A DNA stretch of 64,000 nt from Acanthosoma haemorrhoidale (GCA_930367205.1 CAKNEZ010000018.1:124001-188000), one strand, 5' to 3'; positions 12,553 through 23,345 are shown, counted from the first letter of the stretch. A program made the numbers and translations. The notes: generated by a model not told the origin, from the letters alone.

Positions 12553-13689
12553 TTTCCCATCCAACGATTTATATTTCCCATTGCCAACAGTTCATTTACT
12601 AGCAAAGTACACTCGCAGATCTGGTATAGATCATGTGATAGTTCAAGTGAAATTGATTCACTAAATGAATGCCTTTGATAGTGTAAGTGAAATATTTGAA
12701 GCAGCTTATATCAGTTGGTAGATTGCAACATGCCTACTAAGGCTCAATGATAAGAAGTCAAAGGCCATTGTCACAGATTCAGGTTTTCTTCTCAAATCCC
12801 TCCCTTAATTGCTGCCTTTAACTATCAATGCCTGTCCCATTTTCTTTTGCAAATCCCTAAGAAACCTAGGTTAAGGAAACCACATGTTTCCAAATCTCTA
12901 GTTGAACTATTTTGACCATAAAACAAATGCATCACTCCCATTATAATCTGCCCAAGCAAACCAGCCAATCCCAAATTTCATCCCTCATTTTCCCCATCTT
13001 TGACTACGGTTTTGTGGTGTACAACAGTATCTCAGGGGAACTTGATGTAAGATGGAAGTGACTCATGAACTGTGAACATAAGACTTGTTTTTGGGTCTCG
13101 CAAGGATTCCGGTGTTGCCAGTCTGTACTCCCAACTTAATTGGATTTATTTAGCAGCCCATAGACAATAGATAGTTAGATGGAAGGAATGGGGGGCCAAT
13201 AAGAACTAGTTGACATAGACTATCTTTCCTCTGCTCATTTCTGTTCCAAATCATAAATTCTAGTACTCTATTCTATATATTCCACTTTTTACAATTTAAA
13301 TCCTCCATCCCCTACAAAACATTAAAAAATTACTCATTTAAAAAAAATAAATAAGTACATAATGTTTGTAAAATAAATAATTTTATCCGTGTGTAAAAAA
13401 AAATATACTATAGCATGCATGTATTATATGCTTATTACACAATTATAAATACAACTGTTGTCTCTGTTTTAATATATTATATTGATTCGCTGTATGCTAT
13501 TCTGTAATCTCTCTGATCCCATGGTAATTAATGAAGTTGTAAAAAATATCTTATTTTGAACAGTAAATGAAGGTAAAAATTTTTTCATGTAAAAGTTAAT
13601 AACTTAATCTAAATTTAAATATTTTAAACCAACACCCTAAACATATATTACAAATTATAATAAAATTATAATAAAGTTTGAATTATTTT
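12553..13689. other. AT-rich, no gene recognised
   Basis: No motif-bearing frame is seen. The stretch from 13320 to 13680 is very AT-rich and would be the 3' flank of the minus-strand candidate exon that follows. Confidence 0.35.
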
Positions 13690-13922
13690 TCAGTCAGTCG
13701 TTAGCAACATAGTTTCATTCAGGGTCCATGCACCAAGCAGTGGGTCATTCCTGCTGGATATATTTGCTAACTCTGTAACACCTAAGGAATACTTAACGGG
13801 TGAACCCATGAAGTTCAAGAGTGTTTGTAAATTTATGATATCTTGCGAAGATTTACAGACTGTGATGGTGCCATTACCTGACTGCGCAAGTGGTGAATAG
13901 GGTCCTACCAAAGCAACAAGAT
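13690..13922 (-). CDS. Candidate terminal exon of an unidentified gene, interrupted by a LINE
   Basis: On the minus strand this segment is open and ends in TGA at 13690. It begins inside the LINE target site. When the LINE (13923-15715) and one copy of the target duplication are discounted, the same frame continues into 15757-15729, giving about 87 codons with a possible 3' splice site AATAG before 15757. Recognisable stretches are VGPYSPLAQSGNG, FMGSPVKYSLGV and DPLLGAWTLNET. There is no transposon motif in it, and the reading frame is preserved exactly across the insertion point. I do not know the family. The splice acceptor is weak (few pyrimidines), so this may be an exon, a pseudo-exon or a chance frame. 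Confidence 0.35.
13910..13922 (+). repeat. Target-site duplication, left copy
   Basis: AAAGCAACAAGAT, repeated exactly at 15716-15728 on the far side of the poly(A) tail. It marks target-primed insertion of the LINE between the copies. Confidence 0.85.
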
Positions 13923-15715
13923 GGGGGGTAAAATGGGTAGGGTAATGGAAAGACTAGAGAGGGAGACAGGTGCGGGGGTCTCCTGTACTCGTAGCGGAGG
14001 AATCAAGCAATAGTGCCCTACTCACTGCTTGTGAACTCCTAGTCTGACCTATTCCTACCAACGCCTACTGTCACCTCCACGTGGTACCCCCTGGGGAGTC
14101 CGATGGACTCGCGGACGACAGAGGCGGGATCTCCCCATGAAATCCATGTGGAGATCTTAACACCCAAGCCAAGTGTAGAGGAGCTCGAGCTGTGGCCGAA
14201 TGGCAGGGGGTGTATAAAAATGCACTGTCTCTAATCGACCCCCTTGGGGCACCAGGCGCACCCCATTGTAATAAATGCCCTCTGCAGGGAGAGGGAGCAG
14301 TACCTGCAGAGTAACTTCCCCCACATTCGTGGGAACAAAAATTAATGTTTTGACCAACAGTGAGGATATGGAGGAGCTGGTCAGCTTGATCAGCGGAGAG
14401 GACTCAGCCCAGGGGCCTTCAATGGACCTTGGCGCTGAGGTAGTGGACGACGAAGCCTCTATGAGCTCGCTTGCGACGCTTGTAGAGGAGGTAAGCGGAC
14501 TGGTAATGGAGTCAGAGAGCTTGGCGCCTGGCAGGGACGCTGCATCCAAGGATGTAGGCGAGACCTGGGGATGCTAGTATTGCATCTACGCGATTGCTGC
14601 CGGAGGAAGCAGGGTGGTGATTATCCCTAGAGGATATCCGTCCACTCAGCTGACGAAGGAGAATTGCGAGGAAATGAAGGGCCAGCTGATGAAATTTGTC
14701 GATCAGCTGGAAGAAGAGAAAGGGACACAGGCTGAATTCAGCGGAATTTACCCACATGTGGGAGCCTGTGTCCCCCATACTCTGCGACAACCAGGAGACC
14801 AAGGACTGGTTGTCGACTATAGTACCCAATTTTAAAATCAGTGGGGATCTGGAGCTCCGTGTAGGAAAGGTGGAGGAGCCTCATAAAACCGTGAAGGTAG
14901 GAACCTTCATTACAGGAGAAATGCCTCTGGAAGGACATTTCATGAAGAGGATCAGGACCCAAAACTCTAGGGTACCTGATATTGGATTATGGAGACTCCT
15001 GGGCACCAAGGTGGAGAAGCATGGCTTCTTTGCGATCCTGTCTGCCCCAGAGACTAGTATGGAATACCTTGAGAAGCGGAAGCTTATGCTGAACTATGGG
15101 TTCACTAAGGTCGCTCTCAGGGTGTTGGATAAGAAGAAGCCGCCGAAAGTAGTACAGGAGAGGAAGGCGGCTGATAAGGTGGAGGAGGCAAGGAGCGATC
15201 CCGAGGTGGAGGAGTCGAAGGTGATCGCTACGACGAATTTGCCAACTCCAAAGGATGGCCCCAAGGCGAGGACTGTGGCGGCTGCGGGGGGTGGCCCCGT
15301 GGTGGGGGCTGGGGGGGCACGCTAGGTATGGGCCCTCTGTGATAGGGAGGCCTGGGTTTGGCGCTGTCTCCCGGCGTCCGCCTCGGGGAGGCCCTCCGGG
15401 GACCGGCAGGCACTGATCATGGTGGGATAGTGGGATCACCAATCTGCAGATTCTGCAAGAAAGAGGGAGAAACGGCACGTCATATAATATGTGACTGTGA
15501 TAACCTAGCTAGAAGGCGATACCTTCACTTTGGTAGTGATCGCATTGTAGACCCCAAACTATGTGAACTGATCGATCCATTCAGTATCCTCAGATTTGCA
15601 AAGGCCGTGGGCCTGTCACATATTTAGGACAGAGACATGGACGGCGCACAATAGGTCTCAGTGAGGCCGTGGTGCACAAATGCCGGAACAAATAATAAAA
15701 AAAAAAAAAAAAAAA
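13923..15715 (+). mobile_element. Internally deleted, non-autonomous LINE (RNase H-class, LOA/R1-like)
   Basis: This is a 1.8-kb insertion bounded by the 13-bp duplication and ending in an A run (about 15696-15718). Its 5' part carries an ORF1-type protein with a DUF4780-like domain. At about 15420 it joins directly to the last ~300 bp of the element seen at 38.1-39.5 kb: the CCHC-like C-terminus with CRFCKKEGETARHIICDC, then a 3' UTR ending GGTGCACAAATGCCGGAACA. Endonuclease, RT and RNase H are all missing. The junction falls at a short GGGATAGTGGG-type segment. Because the TSD encloses the whole chimera, the deletion existed before or during insertion and did not happen afterwards. Confidence 0.85.
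14275..15325 (+). pseudogene. LINE ORF1 protein, DUF4780-like, frameshifted
   Basis: ORF1 proteins of LOA/R1-like LINEs are thought to bind the element RNA. Here the reading frame is spread over three pieces: an acidic N-terminal part (14275-14577); a middle part with LTKENCEEMKGQLMKFVDQL (14614-14745); and a C-terminal part (about 14745-15325) with WEPVSPILCDNQETKDWLS, VPNFKISGDLELRV, GLWRLLGTKVEKHGFFAIL and GFTKVALRVL. The C-terminal pattern (DNxETKxWL, then W-R and G-repeat strands) is what I know as DUF4780. The tail is rich in Pro/Gly/Ala after 15235. Frame changes near 14580-14610 and 14745 make it non-functional. Confidence 0.65.
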
Positions 15716-15728
15716 AAAGCAACAAGAT
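15716..15728 (+). repeat. Target-site duplication, right copy
   Basis: Exact repeat of 13910-13922 directly after the A tail. The first A bases could equally belong to the tail. Confidence 0.85.
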
Positions 15729-15769
15729 TATTTGGACTAATTCCTATTACACATCAGGTAATGTTATTT

Positions 15770-15781
15770 TTACTAAGTATA
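15770..15781 (+). repeat. Target-site duplication of the second LINE copy, left
   Basis: TTACTAAGTATA, repeated exactly at 16172-16183. The four outer bases TTAC also occur in the LINE at the 5' junction, so part of the match is microhomology. Confidence 0.8.
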
Positions 15782-16171
15782 TTATTATTATTATTATTAT
15801 TTGTTCCGGCATTTGTGCACCGCGGCCTCACTGAGACCTATTGTGCGCCGTCCATGTCCCTGTCCTATATATGTGACAGGCCCACGGCCTTTGCAAATCT
15901 GAGGATACTGAATGGATCGATCAGTTCACATAGTTTGGGGTCTACAATGCGATCACTACCAAAGTGAAGGTATCGCCTTCTAGCTAAGTTATCACAGTCA
16001 CATATTATATGACGTGCCGTTTCTCCCTCTTTCTTGCAGAATCTGCAGATTGGTGATCCCACTATCCCCAAATTAAAGAGGTGTTTATTTAACCGACAGT
16101 GACCTGTATAGAGTCCTGTCACACTTTTGAGTGTCCACCTGTCCATTGATAGAAGTGCTGAGCTTCTTCTC
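15782..16171 (-). mobile_element. 5'-truncated RNase H-class LINE copy, tail-to-tail with its neighbour
   Basis: The minus strand encodes only the last 93 residues of ORF2 (15865-16146: MDRWTLKSVTGLYTGHCRLN, then the CRFCKKEGETARHIICDC motif) followed by the same 3' UTR and a (TAA)n tail at 15781-15800. It is essentially identical to 39157-39540. Its 5' edge lies at GTAAGAGAAGAAG, equivalent to position 39155 of that copy. With 15418-15715 on the plus strand it forms a large inverted repeat around a spacer of about 60 bp. Confidence 0.85.
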
Positions 16172-16183
16172 TTACTAAGTATA
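16172..16183 (+). repeat. Target-site duplication of the second LINE copy, right
   Basis: Exact repeat of 15770-15781 at the 5'-truncated end of the minus-strand LINE. Confidence 0.8.
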
Positions 16184-16493
16184 ACTACTGTGCATTTCAG
16201 ACTGTTGAGTTTAATTTATTTTAAATATATATATATTTAAATATATTCGCGATATATTCTTCTGCTTCTCCTGCTTTCCGCTCTTGTGGCGCCTTGGATT
16301 GTCTATCTCAGTTTCCGACATACCCGACGAATCGTCAGCCGACGATCCTTTGTCTGTGGGTGTTGTTCTACGCCTCTCACGAACCTTTTGGTGATGACCT
16401 CCATAGGTTCTGCCTTTTCGGATTCCCTTATTCTGTATACTCACGGGCCCTTTCTCACCGCACATCAGGTAATTCGTCCAGGAATGGTCACCC

Positions 16494-17200
16494 GGTGAGA
16501 CCGGCCCGAGGGGACCGACACAGAATACGTCACGGGAGACGGCAGCTCAGCAGAAGACCGGACGTTGGATATCGAGGACATTGAGGAGATAATAAATGAT
16601 AAGAAGCACCAAATCATTGGGATCATAAGTGTCAGGGTTGCTTAAGACACCAAGTATGACATGTAAGGCCGTTGTATGGTCCTCGTGGTGTGTGGTCATC
16701 GTGAAGATATGGTCCTCACAAGGAATTACGAACCACATGATCTGTCGATCCCTGAAGGATGCGTCCACGCCGGGAAAGACGCACCACCTTTACGTGGGCA
16801 CATGCGACTATGAGGTGGACGGAGGGGATTGGGGTCGATCGCAAGTCCTTTCGCTGTACCCTGCAGGTGGAATAGGTCAATGGAAGGTTACCCTTGCCTT
16901 TCATCAGGGCAAAACAAACCACCACGGGATCGAAGCAATCGTGCAGGCCCTCAAGCGCAGATATTTATGATGGGCTATGAAGAGCACAATCGCGAGCGTT
17001 ATTGGCGCCTGTGACACATGCCTCGCCGCAAAATATGACCGGCAACAGCCCAGAGCAATGCAAGACGTGACCCCGACTGCAGACAGATGACTGGAAGATC
17101 TACAAGTGGATACATTCACCTGGAGGGGGTACAAGTGGGTTACCGTCATAGACAGGTTTAGCAAAATGGCAAAGCTCAAGTCATAGCAGACCCATCGGCG
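16494..17200 (+). pseudogene. Ty3/Gypsy (gypsy-group) pol relic: RNase H end and integrase N-terminus
   Basis: The plus strand carries a broken integrase. An HHCC zinc-binding finger can be read from HQGKTNHHGIEAIVQALKRR (about 16900-16965) through GACDTCLAAKYDRQQPR, and it is followed by the start of the DDE core, LQVDTFTWRGYKWVTVIDRF, near 17100-17160. Upstream, 16510-16630 stays open with an acidic linker (DIEDIEEIINDKK). The reading frame switches near 16965, and stops appear near 17085 and 17183. Only the first catalytic Asp of the integrase is present, because the element is cut off near 17260 where an oppositely oriented gag fragment begins. It is a dead fragment of an old endogenous element. 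Confidence 0.65.
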
Positions 17201-17274
17201 AAAACAGTTGTGCAGGCATTACGCACATGGTGCTAATTCTACGGCGTTCCGGAAACAATCGCCTCCGTCCATTG

Positions 17275-18165
17275 AACCTCGGCCGCGCTCACGGGCTCCC
17301 TCATCATCTCGGTGATACTATTGTATCTCGCTAAGAGTGTTCCCGTATACTGCCCGTTCGTCTGGTGGGGCTTCTTTATCTCCCGGAACATCTTGAAGAT
17401 ATCCTCTTTGGGTGTCCATCTTCCCCCTCCGAACGCTTTCTTTAACCGTTATTTTACGGTACTCCATAGGGTCTCTTCGTCAGTTAAATCTTGATAAGAC
17501 CAGAGGGAGTTTTTAAAAAGATTTATTTGAACTTTACAAACATAAACTATAACTGATAATAATTGTCAGAGTGACGGGCCTAGTAACAGTACAGAAAGGA
17601 AGTGGACGTGAGAGGAAAAGAGGAATGATATATAGGAAGCTGAGACTTGATAAGCTTTGCTGATGAAGTGCAATCTTGCAGATGTTGCAGCTGGCAGATG
17701 GCCTCTTTATCTGTCGGCCTGAATCATATTCAGGATACTTCGCTTCACCCTAAACACGAGCGCTGCTCTCAGCGTCTCCTTTGGTGATAAGGTCTTCCAC
17801 TCGATTTCCTTCTTTTCGCGTCATCAGCCTGTCACCTTCCTTCCGGAAGTGGTTCAGTTTCCCGGTCTCTCCTGCAAATCTCTCCAGATCGGAGATCGAT
17901 TTTCTTAAATCTTGAGCCGTAATTGCCTGAAATTTCATCCAGGCCATAGTATTGGCATGAGTGGCCACCATAGTTGTTTGGGGGAGCTTTGGTATATCCG
18001 CTGCTGCGTTGAGCACCTCTGGTCTAAGTACTCCCTCCGGCATTCCCGTAATATAAGAGAACAAAAAAAGGAGAAAAAAAAACCGAGAGACGAAATAAGA
18101 GAGAAAAAAAACGATAGCTACCCGGGTTTCGGCTCCAGTTATTTGCCACCAGGTAAAATGTGATA
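17275..18165 (-). pseudogene. Gypsy-group gag relic with primer-binding-site region
   Basis: On the minus strand a leader at about 18165-18130 contains TGGCAAATAACTGGAGCC, in the position of a primer-binding site. It is followed by a Gag-like frame (18045-17750) with MPEGVLRPEVLNAAADIPKL and DLRKSISDLERFAGETGKL. A second Gag-like block at 17490-17275 reads FGGGRWTPKEDIFKMFREIK, then YTGTLLARYNSITEMMREPV. The two blocks are separated by a 258-bp segment with LTR character. A stop lies inside the second block. Gag forms the particle that packages element RNA in the cytoplasm; this copy cannot do so. Confidence 0.5.
17480..17737 (-). mobile_element. Candidate solo LTR inside the gag relic
   Basis: The two Gag-like blocks on the minus strand are interrupted by 258 bp with no coding character, an AATAAA-like signal near its minus-strand 3' end, and a 5-bp direct repeat CTTCG at both edges (17475-17479 and 17738-17742). 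This fits a solo LTR with its target duplication. A 5-bp match can occur by chance and the ends do not show the usual TG/CA. Confidence 0.3.
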
Positions 18166-18345
18166 AAGAGAAAGAAAACATAAGACTAACTCCAGTTCTC
18201 GAAATAGACTGTCTTTATTTCTCTTTGTAATCTGACATATACGGGATCATGGGATGTTTACGCCCCATGATCGCATTAGTTTACAATACAGAGCTACCTC
18301 TGACTTTAACTTTTATATATATATATATATGTAAGACAATTATTG

Positions 18346-18632
18346 AAGGTGGGGTGAATAAACTGAAATCAGTTTCTCCGTAAACAAAGTTAGCAATTGT
18401 ATTCACTATATATTATATTATAACAATTATTAATATTGATTTACACAATTTTACCTGTAAACAAAGAAACGACAATTACAGTTTCTACCTATCCATTCTC
18501 TATACACACTATTTACATGTTCTGTTACCTCACATAACCTTCTCTATCTGATAACTGCTGCTCCAGGAAGGTAGCCAGTGGAAGCAGCTCGGCAAATTCA
18601 AATGAAAGAGAGATCACTTTCATTACATCCCC
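18346..18632 (-). repeat. Probable 3' LTR of the 18.6-21.2 kb Ty3 element
   Basis: Directly after the minus-strand pol frame comes a polypurine tract (CAGAGAGGGGGA, about 18632-18643) and then TGTAATGAAAGTG, the expected layout of PPT and LTR start. The 3' edge is not fixed. A TA microsatellite at 18313-18330 lies just beyond, next to the end of the neighbouring gypsy relic. Confidence 0.45.
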
Positions 18633-18639
18633 CTCTCTG

Positions 18640-21240
18640 AGGTGAGAATTTTCAGTCTGTTAATATCGGAAGTAATTTTGTTATGTGAAAGAATCCAGTT
18701 TCTTGCTTTCCTCTTCCGGTTTATATTTTATATATTGAATTTGATATCTTTTCTGTTATTCCAAAGGGGCCAATTTTTAATTCATCTAGTTTATTCCTGT
18801 TTAATTTGTTGCCATTTTCTATATATACTGTATCTCCTGTGTTAAATTCCCATTGTTTTCTTGATTTATCAAATATTTTCTTGTTATATTTATGAGACTT
18901 TTTTGTTCTTTCTAAGGCTAATTTACTGTCATTCATCCAGTTTTCTTTATTGTTTCCGTTTTTTAATTATTCAGGTAAAATGCTTGTATCTGTGCCATCT
19001 AATAAATACTTGGGTGGAAAACCAGTTACTGTATGTTCTGTTTCATTATATTTATCCACACATTCTTTAGCGACTGTTGTCCAGGCTCTTTTCTTCCCTT
19101 TTTCGTTCATTTTACATCTGATTTTATTGACAAGAGTTTGATTTAGTCTCTCATTTAAACCATTGGAAAAGGGTGCATTAACTGCTGTAAATATCAATCG
19201 AACCTCCTTTTCCCTTAGGAAATCTTTGAATTGTCTTGAGTTGATTCCTGGGTATTGATCTGTAAGTATTATTCCTATTTTGTCTGTTTCCAGCACATTA
19301 TTTACTAACTTGATGAAGTCAGTGGCACTCTGAGTTTTTGATGTTGAAATGAATGCATATCTTGTGAAGTGGTCAATAAGCAGGTGGAGGTATCTTATCG
19401 TTGTCCTCCAAAACCTCCAATAGTGTCGATTGACATTATTTTGAATGGTTTTATTGCTGGCCCTAGTTGTGACATTAGCCCATATTTTTCTTGCCCTCTG
19501 GATTTGTTTTTAATACATATTTCACAGGTTTAACGTACTTTTTTTAATATTTGGTGTTATATTTTTTGCTGTTTAATAAGGGCATACCCTATTCATCATT
19601 TGTTTATTTCCTATATGGCACCATTCAGAATGTATTTCTTTAATGAATTCTAAACTTAAGTTTTCAGATAAAATTATCTTTTCTTTATTTCTTACTTTTT
19701 TATAGAACACTCCATCTTTTTCTATTAATTTTGTTTTGTTGTTTTGTAATATTCTATTTTCCTCTTGATCTTTTTTAATTTCTTGTATTTTTATCAAATT
19801 AACTATTTTTAGGATTTCTTCTTTATTTTCAATTGGTTCTAATACCGGGTTTCTGCTCAAACTATCTGCTTCGGTGTTATCCTTTCCTGGAATGTATTTA
19901 ATTTCAAAATTGTATTGTGACAAATAGTAAGTTAATTCACCAAGTTCTTCATCCGTTCTTGCTATTATGTTTAAATTTTCAAATGATTTGTGATCTGAAA
20001 ATACAGTGATTTTTTTTCCAATCAACCAGTATTGCCAATATTTTAATGCCTCTTTGATTGCCAAACACTCTAAATAAATTGCTTTTTTCCTTTTTTGCGG
20101 TTCGCTTAATTTTTTTGAAAAGTATGCTACGGGCTTTTCTTTTCCATTGCTTTGCACTTGTTTCAAAACTGCACCAATACCTTCTAGAGATGCATCTGTA
20201 TAAATTCTTATTGGTAAATCATTATCAAATATTTCTAACACTGGTTGGGATCTTAGCAATTTCTTTACTTCCGCAAAGGATTTTTCACACTCTTCCGTCC
20301 ATAAGAATTTTTCATTTTTCCTTTATAATTTATGCAGTGGATCTAGCAATATCGAGCTTTTTGGTATATACTCGTGATCAAAATTAATTTTTCCTAAAAA
20401 TTGTCTGATGTTCTTTTGGGTTTTTGGAGTTGGAAAGTTTTTTATTGAAATTAAGTTGTCCTTTATTGGTCTTACTGTATTGTGTTGTATTATGTGTCCA
20501 AGGTATTTTGCTGATTCTGCTACAAATGTACATTTTTTTAATTTTAATCGGAAACCTTCATTGACTATTGTTTTTATTACTTTTTCTATATGTTCTATAT
20601 GTTCTGTGAATGATTTCGAAAAAATTAAGATGTCATCTATATAATTTTCTGAAAAGTCTTTTAAATTGTGCTTTCTTAAGATGTTGGATAAAATTCTTTG
20701 GAAAATAGCTGGTGATGTATTTAAACCGTAGGGTAGGCATGTCCATTGGAAGTGCCCTTCTTGTGTGACAAATCCTGTTTTCTGTCTATCTTCAATGCGT
20801 AATGGAATTGACCAAAAAGCGGTATTTATATCTAGTGTGGTGAAGTATTTGCAGTTTCTTGTTTGTATTATTAAATCATCTATTAATGGGAATGGTTGAG
20901 CTTGTGGTATAACTAGTTTGTTGAATTCACGAAAATCTATACATAATCTTGATCGCTTGTTTTCATCTCTTTTGAATGCTAGGGTCACGGGGGCTGCGAA
21001 TGGACTATAAGACTCTTCAATTAAATAATTTTGTAATAATTTTGCCACCTGATCTTCTATTTTCTTCTTATCTGCTATAATGCATCTATACGGCCTTTTG
21101 CTGCAGAATCTGTCCACTAGTAAGTCAATTCTAGCTTCGTAATCCTTAACCGTGCCCACATCATATTTGTTCCTGCAAATACTGTACTGTACTTTTCTAT
21201 CAGTCTTTCTATCGTAATCTTTCTCATATTATCTAAGTCT
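18640..21240 (-). pseudogene. Ty3/Gypsy pol polyprotein (RT-RNase H-integrase), degraded
   Basis: The minus strand from 21240 carries RT: a DRFCSKRPY start, SPFAAPVTLAFKRDE, RLCIDFREFNKLVIPQAQPF, LPYGLNTSPAIFQR, the catalytic box YIDDIL near 20640, then LGHIIQ and a thumb with RQFLGKINF. A stop near 20323 precedes RNase H (IYTDASLEGIGAVL, SDHKSFENL, ADSLSRNP) in 20259-19573. After more stops, the integrase core (19296-18967) has LTDQYPGINSRQFKDFL and NGLNERLNQTL, and a C-terminal DKSRKQWEFNTGDTVYIEN block follows in 18936-18721. A frame change near 21175 separates a short leading piece. Gag and protease are absent, cut off where the Copia LTR begins. RT and RNase H are largely legible, so the decay is moderate. 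Confidence 0.85.
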
Positions 21241-21241
21241 T

Positions 21242-21422
21242 AGAATAAATAGTAGTCTCATAGGACAAACAAATAACACACTTTACTGTAACCCTGTTTA
21301 TTAAGCACAGTGAACCTGAACCTCCACATCCGAGAGAACCTCTCACACCATACAAGTCTCGCCAATGCCAACTGTATATCAATGATAACAACATATATAC
21401 AAAGAACTCTCATACCCCCTCT
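21242..21422 (-). repeat. Copia-type 3' LTR
   Basis: On the minus strand the Copia frame is followed by a polypurine tract GAGAGGGGGT (about 21421-21432) and then TGAGAGTTCTTTG, with an AATAAA signal further on and an end near CTACTATTTATTCTA. The layout (stop, PPT, LTR) supports a Ty1/Copia 3' LTR. No 5' LTR was found. Confidence 0.5.
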
Positions 21423-21539
21423 CAATTTCAAGTCCATGTATAAAACACAAACAACAAATCACTTGAAATTGTACCAATTAATAAAAATAAAACAAGAGTA
21501 ATAGCAAACAACAAAAAATTAATTTAAACAAAGCTGAAA

Positions 21540-23317
21540 TCTAAAAAATGAAAATTTATTGCTATTGAGTGCTTTAGTAAAAATGTCTGCTATGTTTGTA
21601 AAGTCCCATCTCTTTTGGTTGTAAATAACCACTTTGTCTCAATAGGTTTTGAAGTGGATGGGATCTATTCAACAGGTGTCCAAGTTTTGAAATCCTCATG
21701 TGCAGTCAACTCTTTCTTTATAGCATCAGTCCAACCCTTTTTTACTGCCTCCGCATAAGTTTGTGGATCATCCTCAGTTAACAGACAAAAGGCTGTATGC
21801 AGATGAAAGTCTTTAAGGTATGAAGGAATTTTTCTTTGCCTTTCTGGTCTAATTTTCTTTCTATCACGGTTTTCTTCCTCAAATCCGTAGAACTCTTCTT
21901 CACTGTCTGAGAGTACATTCTTCTCTGTGTCTTCCCTTTCATTTTCCTCTTTGTTGTCTTCTTCATTAGATGGAACATATGCAGGTGTCTGAGAATTATT
22001 CTCCAAATAGTTAATCTGTGTCTCGTCAAACTTCACATCACGAGAAATAATTATCTCACCCTTCTCTGGGTCCCAAATCCGATATCCAGCACCAGAATAA
22101 CCAAAAATTCGTCCATCCCGACCTCTAGGTTCAAGTTTGCTTCCCTTTGGCAGTTGAAGGTACCAGACTTTACATCCAAAAACCCGTTGCTTCGACAAAT
22201 CGTTTTTACCATAAAACATTTCAGCAGGTGTCCGGCCATTCAGTGCGACTGTAGGGGATCGATTAAGTTGATATGCTGCGATGCGAACCGCCTCCCCCCA
22301 TAGATACGTTGGCAAATTACTGAACTTTGTTTTCACCTTATTAAGAAGTGTCAAATTCAACCTCTCCGCAGCTCCACACAGTAGAGGTGTATACCCAGCT
22401 GTAAATTCATGTACAACACCATTAAATTGGCAAAACTCCTTAAATTTGTTTGATCGGAACTCTCCACCCCTATCAGAACGGATTCTTGATACATTGATTC
22501 CTTTATTCTTCATCATTCTATAAAAATCCACTAATTTTTCTTCAGCATCTGGTTTTTCTTTAAGTAAATAAATGGTTGTAAAATGAGAGAAATCATCAAA
22601 TATTGACAAGTAATACCTTTCGCCGTCCATTGTTCTTTCATTGACAGGTCCCCAAACATCTGTGTAAATTAGTTCGCCTATTCGTGTAGATCGTGGGTAT
22701 TCTTTTCTATTAAAAGGGTGTCTTTCCGCCTTACCTTTATGACAGGAATCACATACTCTATCCGAGCATGGTAGATTCAAAAGTTGTAGTCCACGTCGAT
22801 TTAAGTGCCCGAGTCTTAAATGCCACAAGTCATCCGATTTTTGGGACAGTAAACAGTCATTTCTTTTTATATTAAGTTTAAAACGGAACACAAAAAGATT
22901 GTTACACATTTCACTAATAATTGGTTCGGGTTTCATCATAATTTTTGCAACACTGTTTGTGAATACGACATCGTAACCTGCTTTGTTTATCTTCTTAACT
23001 GATAAGAGGTTATACGGAAGGTTGTCCACAATCAGTCCGTTTATTTTGAACTTCAAGCCTGTTTTATTGCAATACACTTCAAGGATACCTTCTTTCTTAG
23101 CAAATATATTAGAGCCGTCAGCAATTTTTATTGGAACTGGTTCAATACACTTCACTTCTGACATTAAATCCAATGCATCACCTCGAAATAAATTATGACT
23201 CGCTCCACTGTCCAGTATGAAATTAACATAACTATGTCTACTTGGTTTTTCCTCAGCGAGCTCCGTAGATAATGCTATAAATGTCACGTCTTTGTGATTC
23301 ATTTCGGTCTCAGCCAA
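21540..23317 (-). pseudogene. Ty1/Copia pol with internal deletion of RT
   Basis: A 550-codon minus-strand frame (23317-21665) carries protease (NFILDSGASHNLF), the GAG-pre-integrase block (LWHLRLGHLNRRG then CDSCHKGKAERHPF), and an integrase core with IYTDVWGPV, SIFDDFSHF and IRSDRGGEFRS; the glutamate-box region reads GAAERLNLTLLNKVK. The RAEM-like block (GRTPAEMFYGK) and the linker to RT (YAEAVKKGWTDAIKKELTAH) follow. It ends at TWTPVE, where RT should begin. A few codons later, in 21655-21540, the C-terminal RNase H signature appears (KRWDFTNIADIFTKALNS) and runs to a stop. The entire RT and most of RNase H are therefore deleted. Protease and integrase are otherwise intact and read without interruption. 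Confidence 0.9.
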
Positions 23318-23345
23318 ATAGCCATCGTCATATTTTGGTTGATAT

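Noticed and set aside
18313..18330. TA repeat considered as a promoter element
   Set aside because: It is a simple dinucleotide microsatellite at the border of two LTR-element relics.
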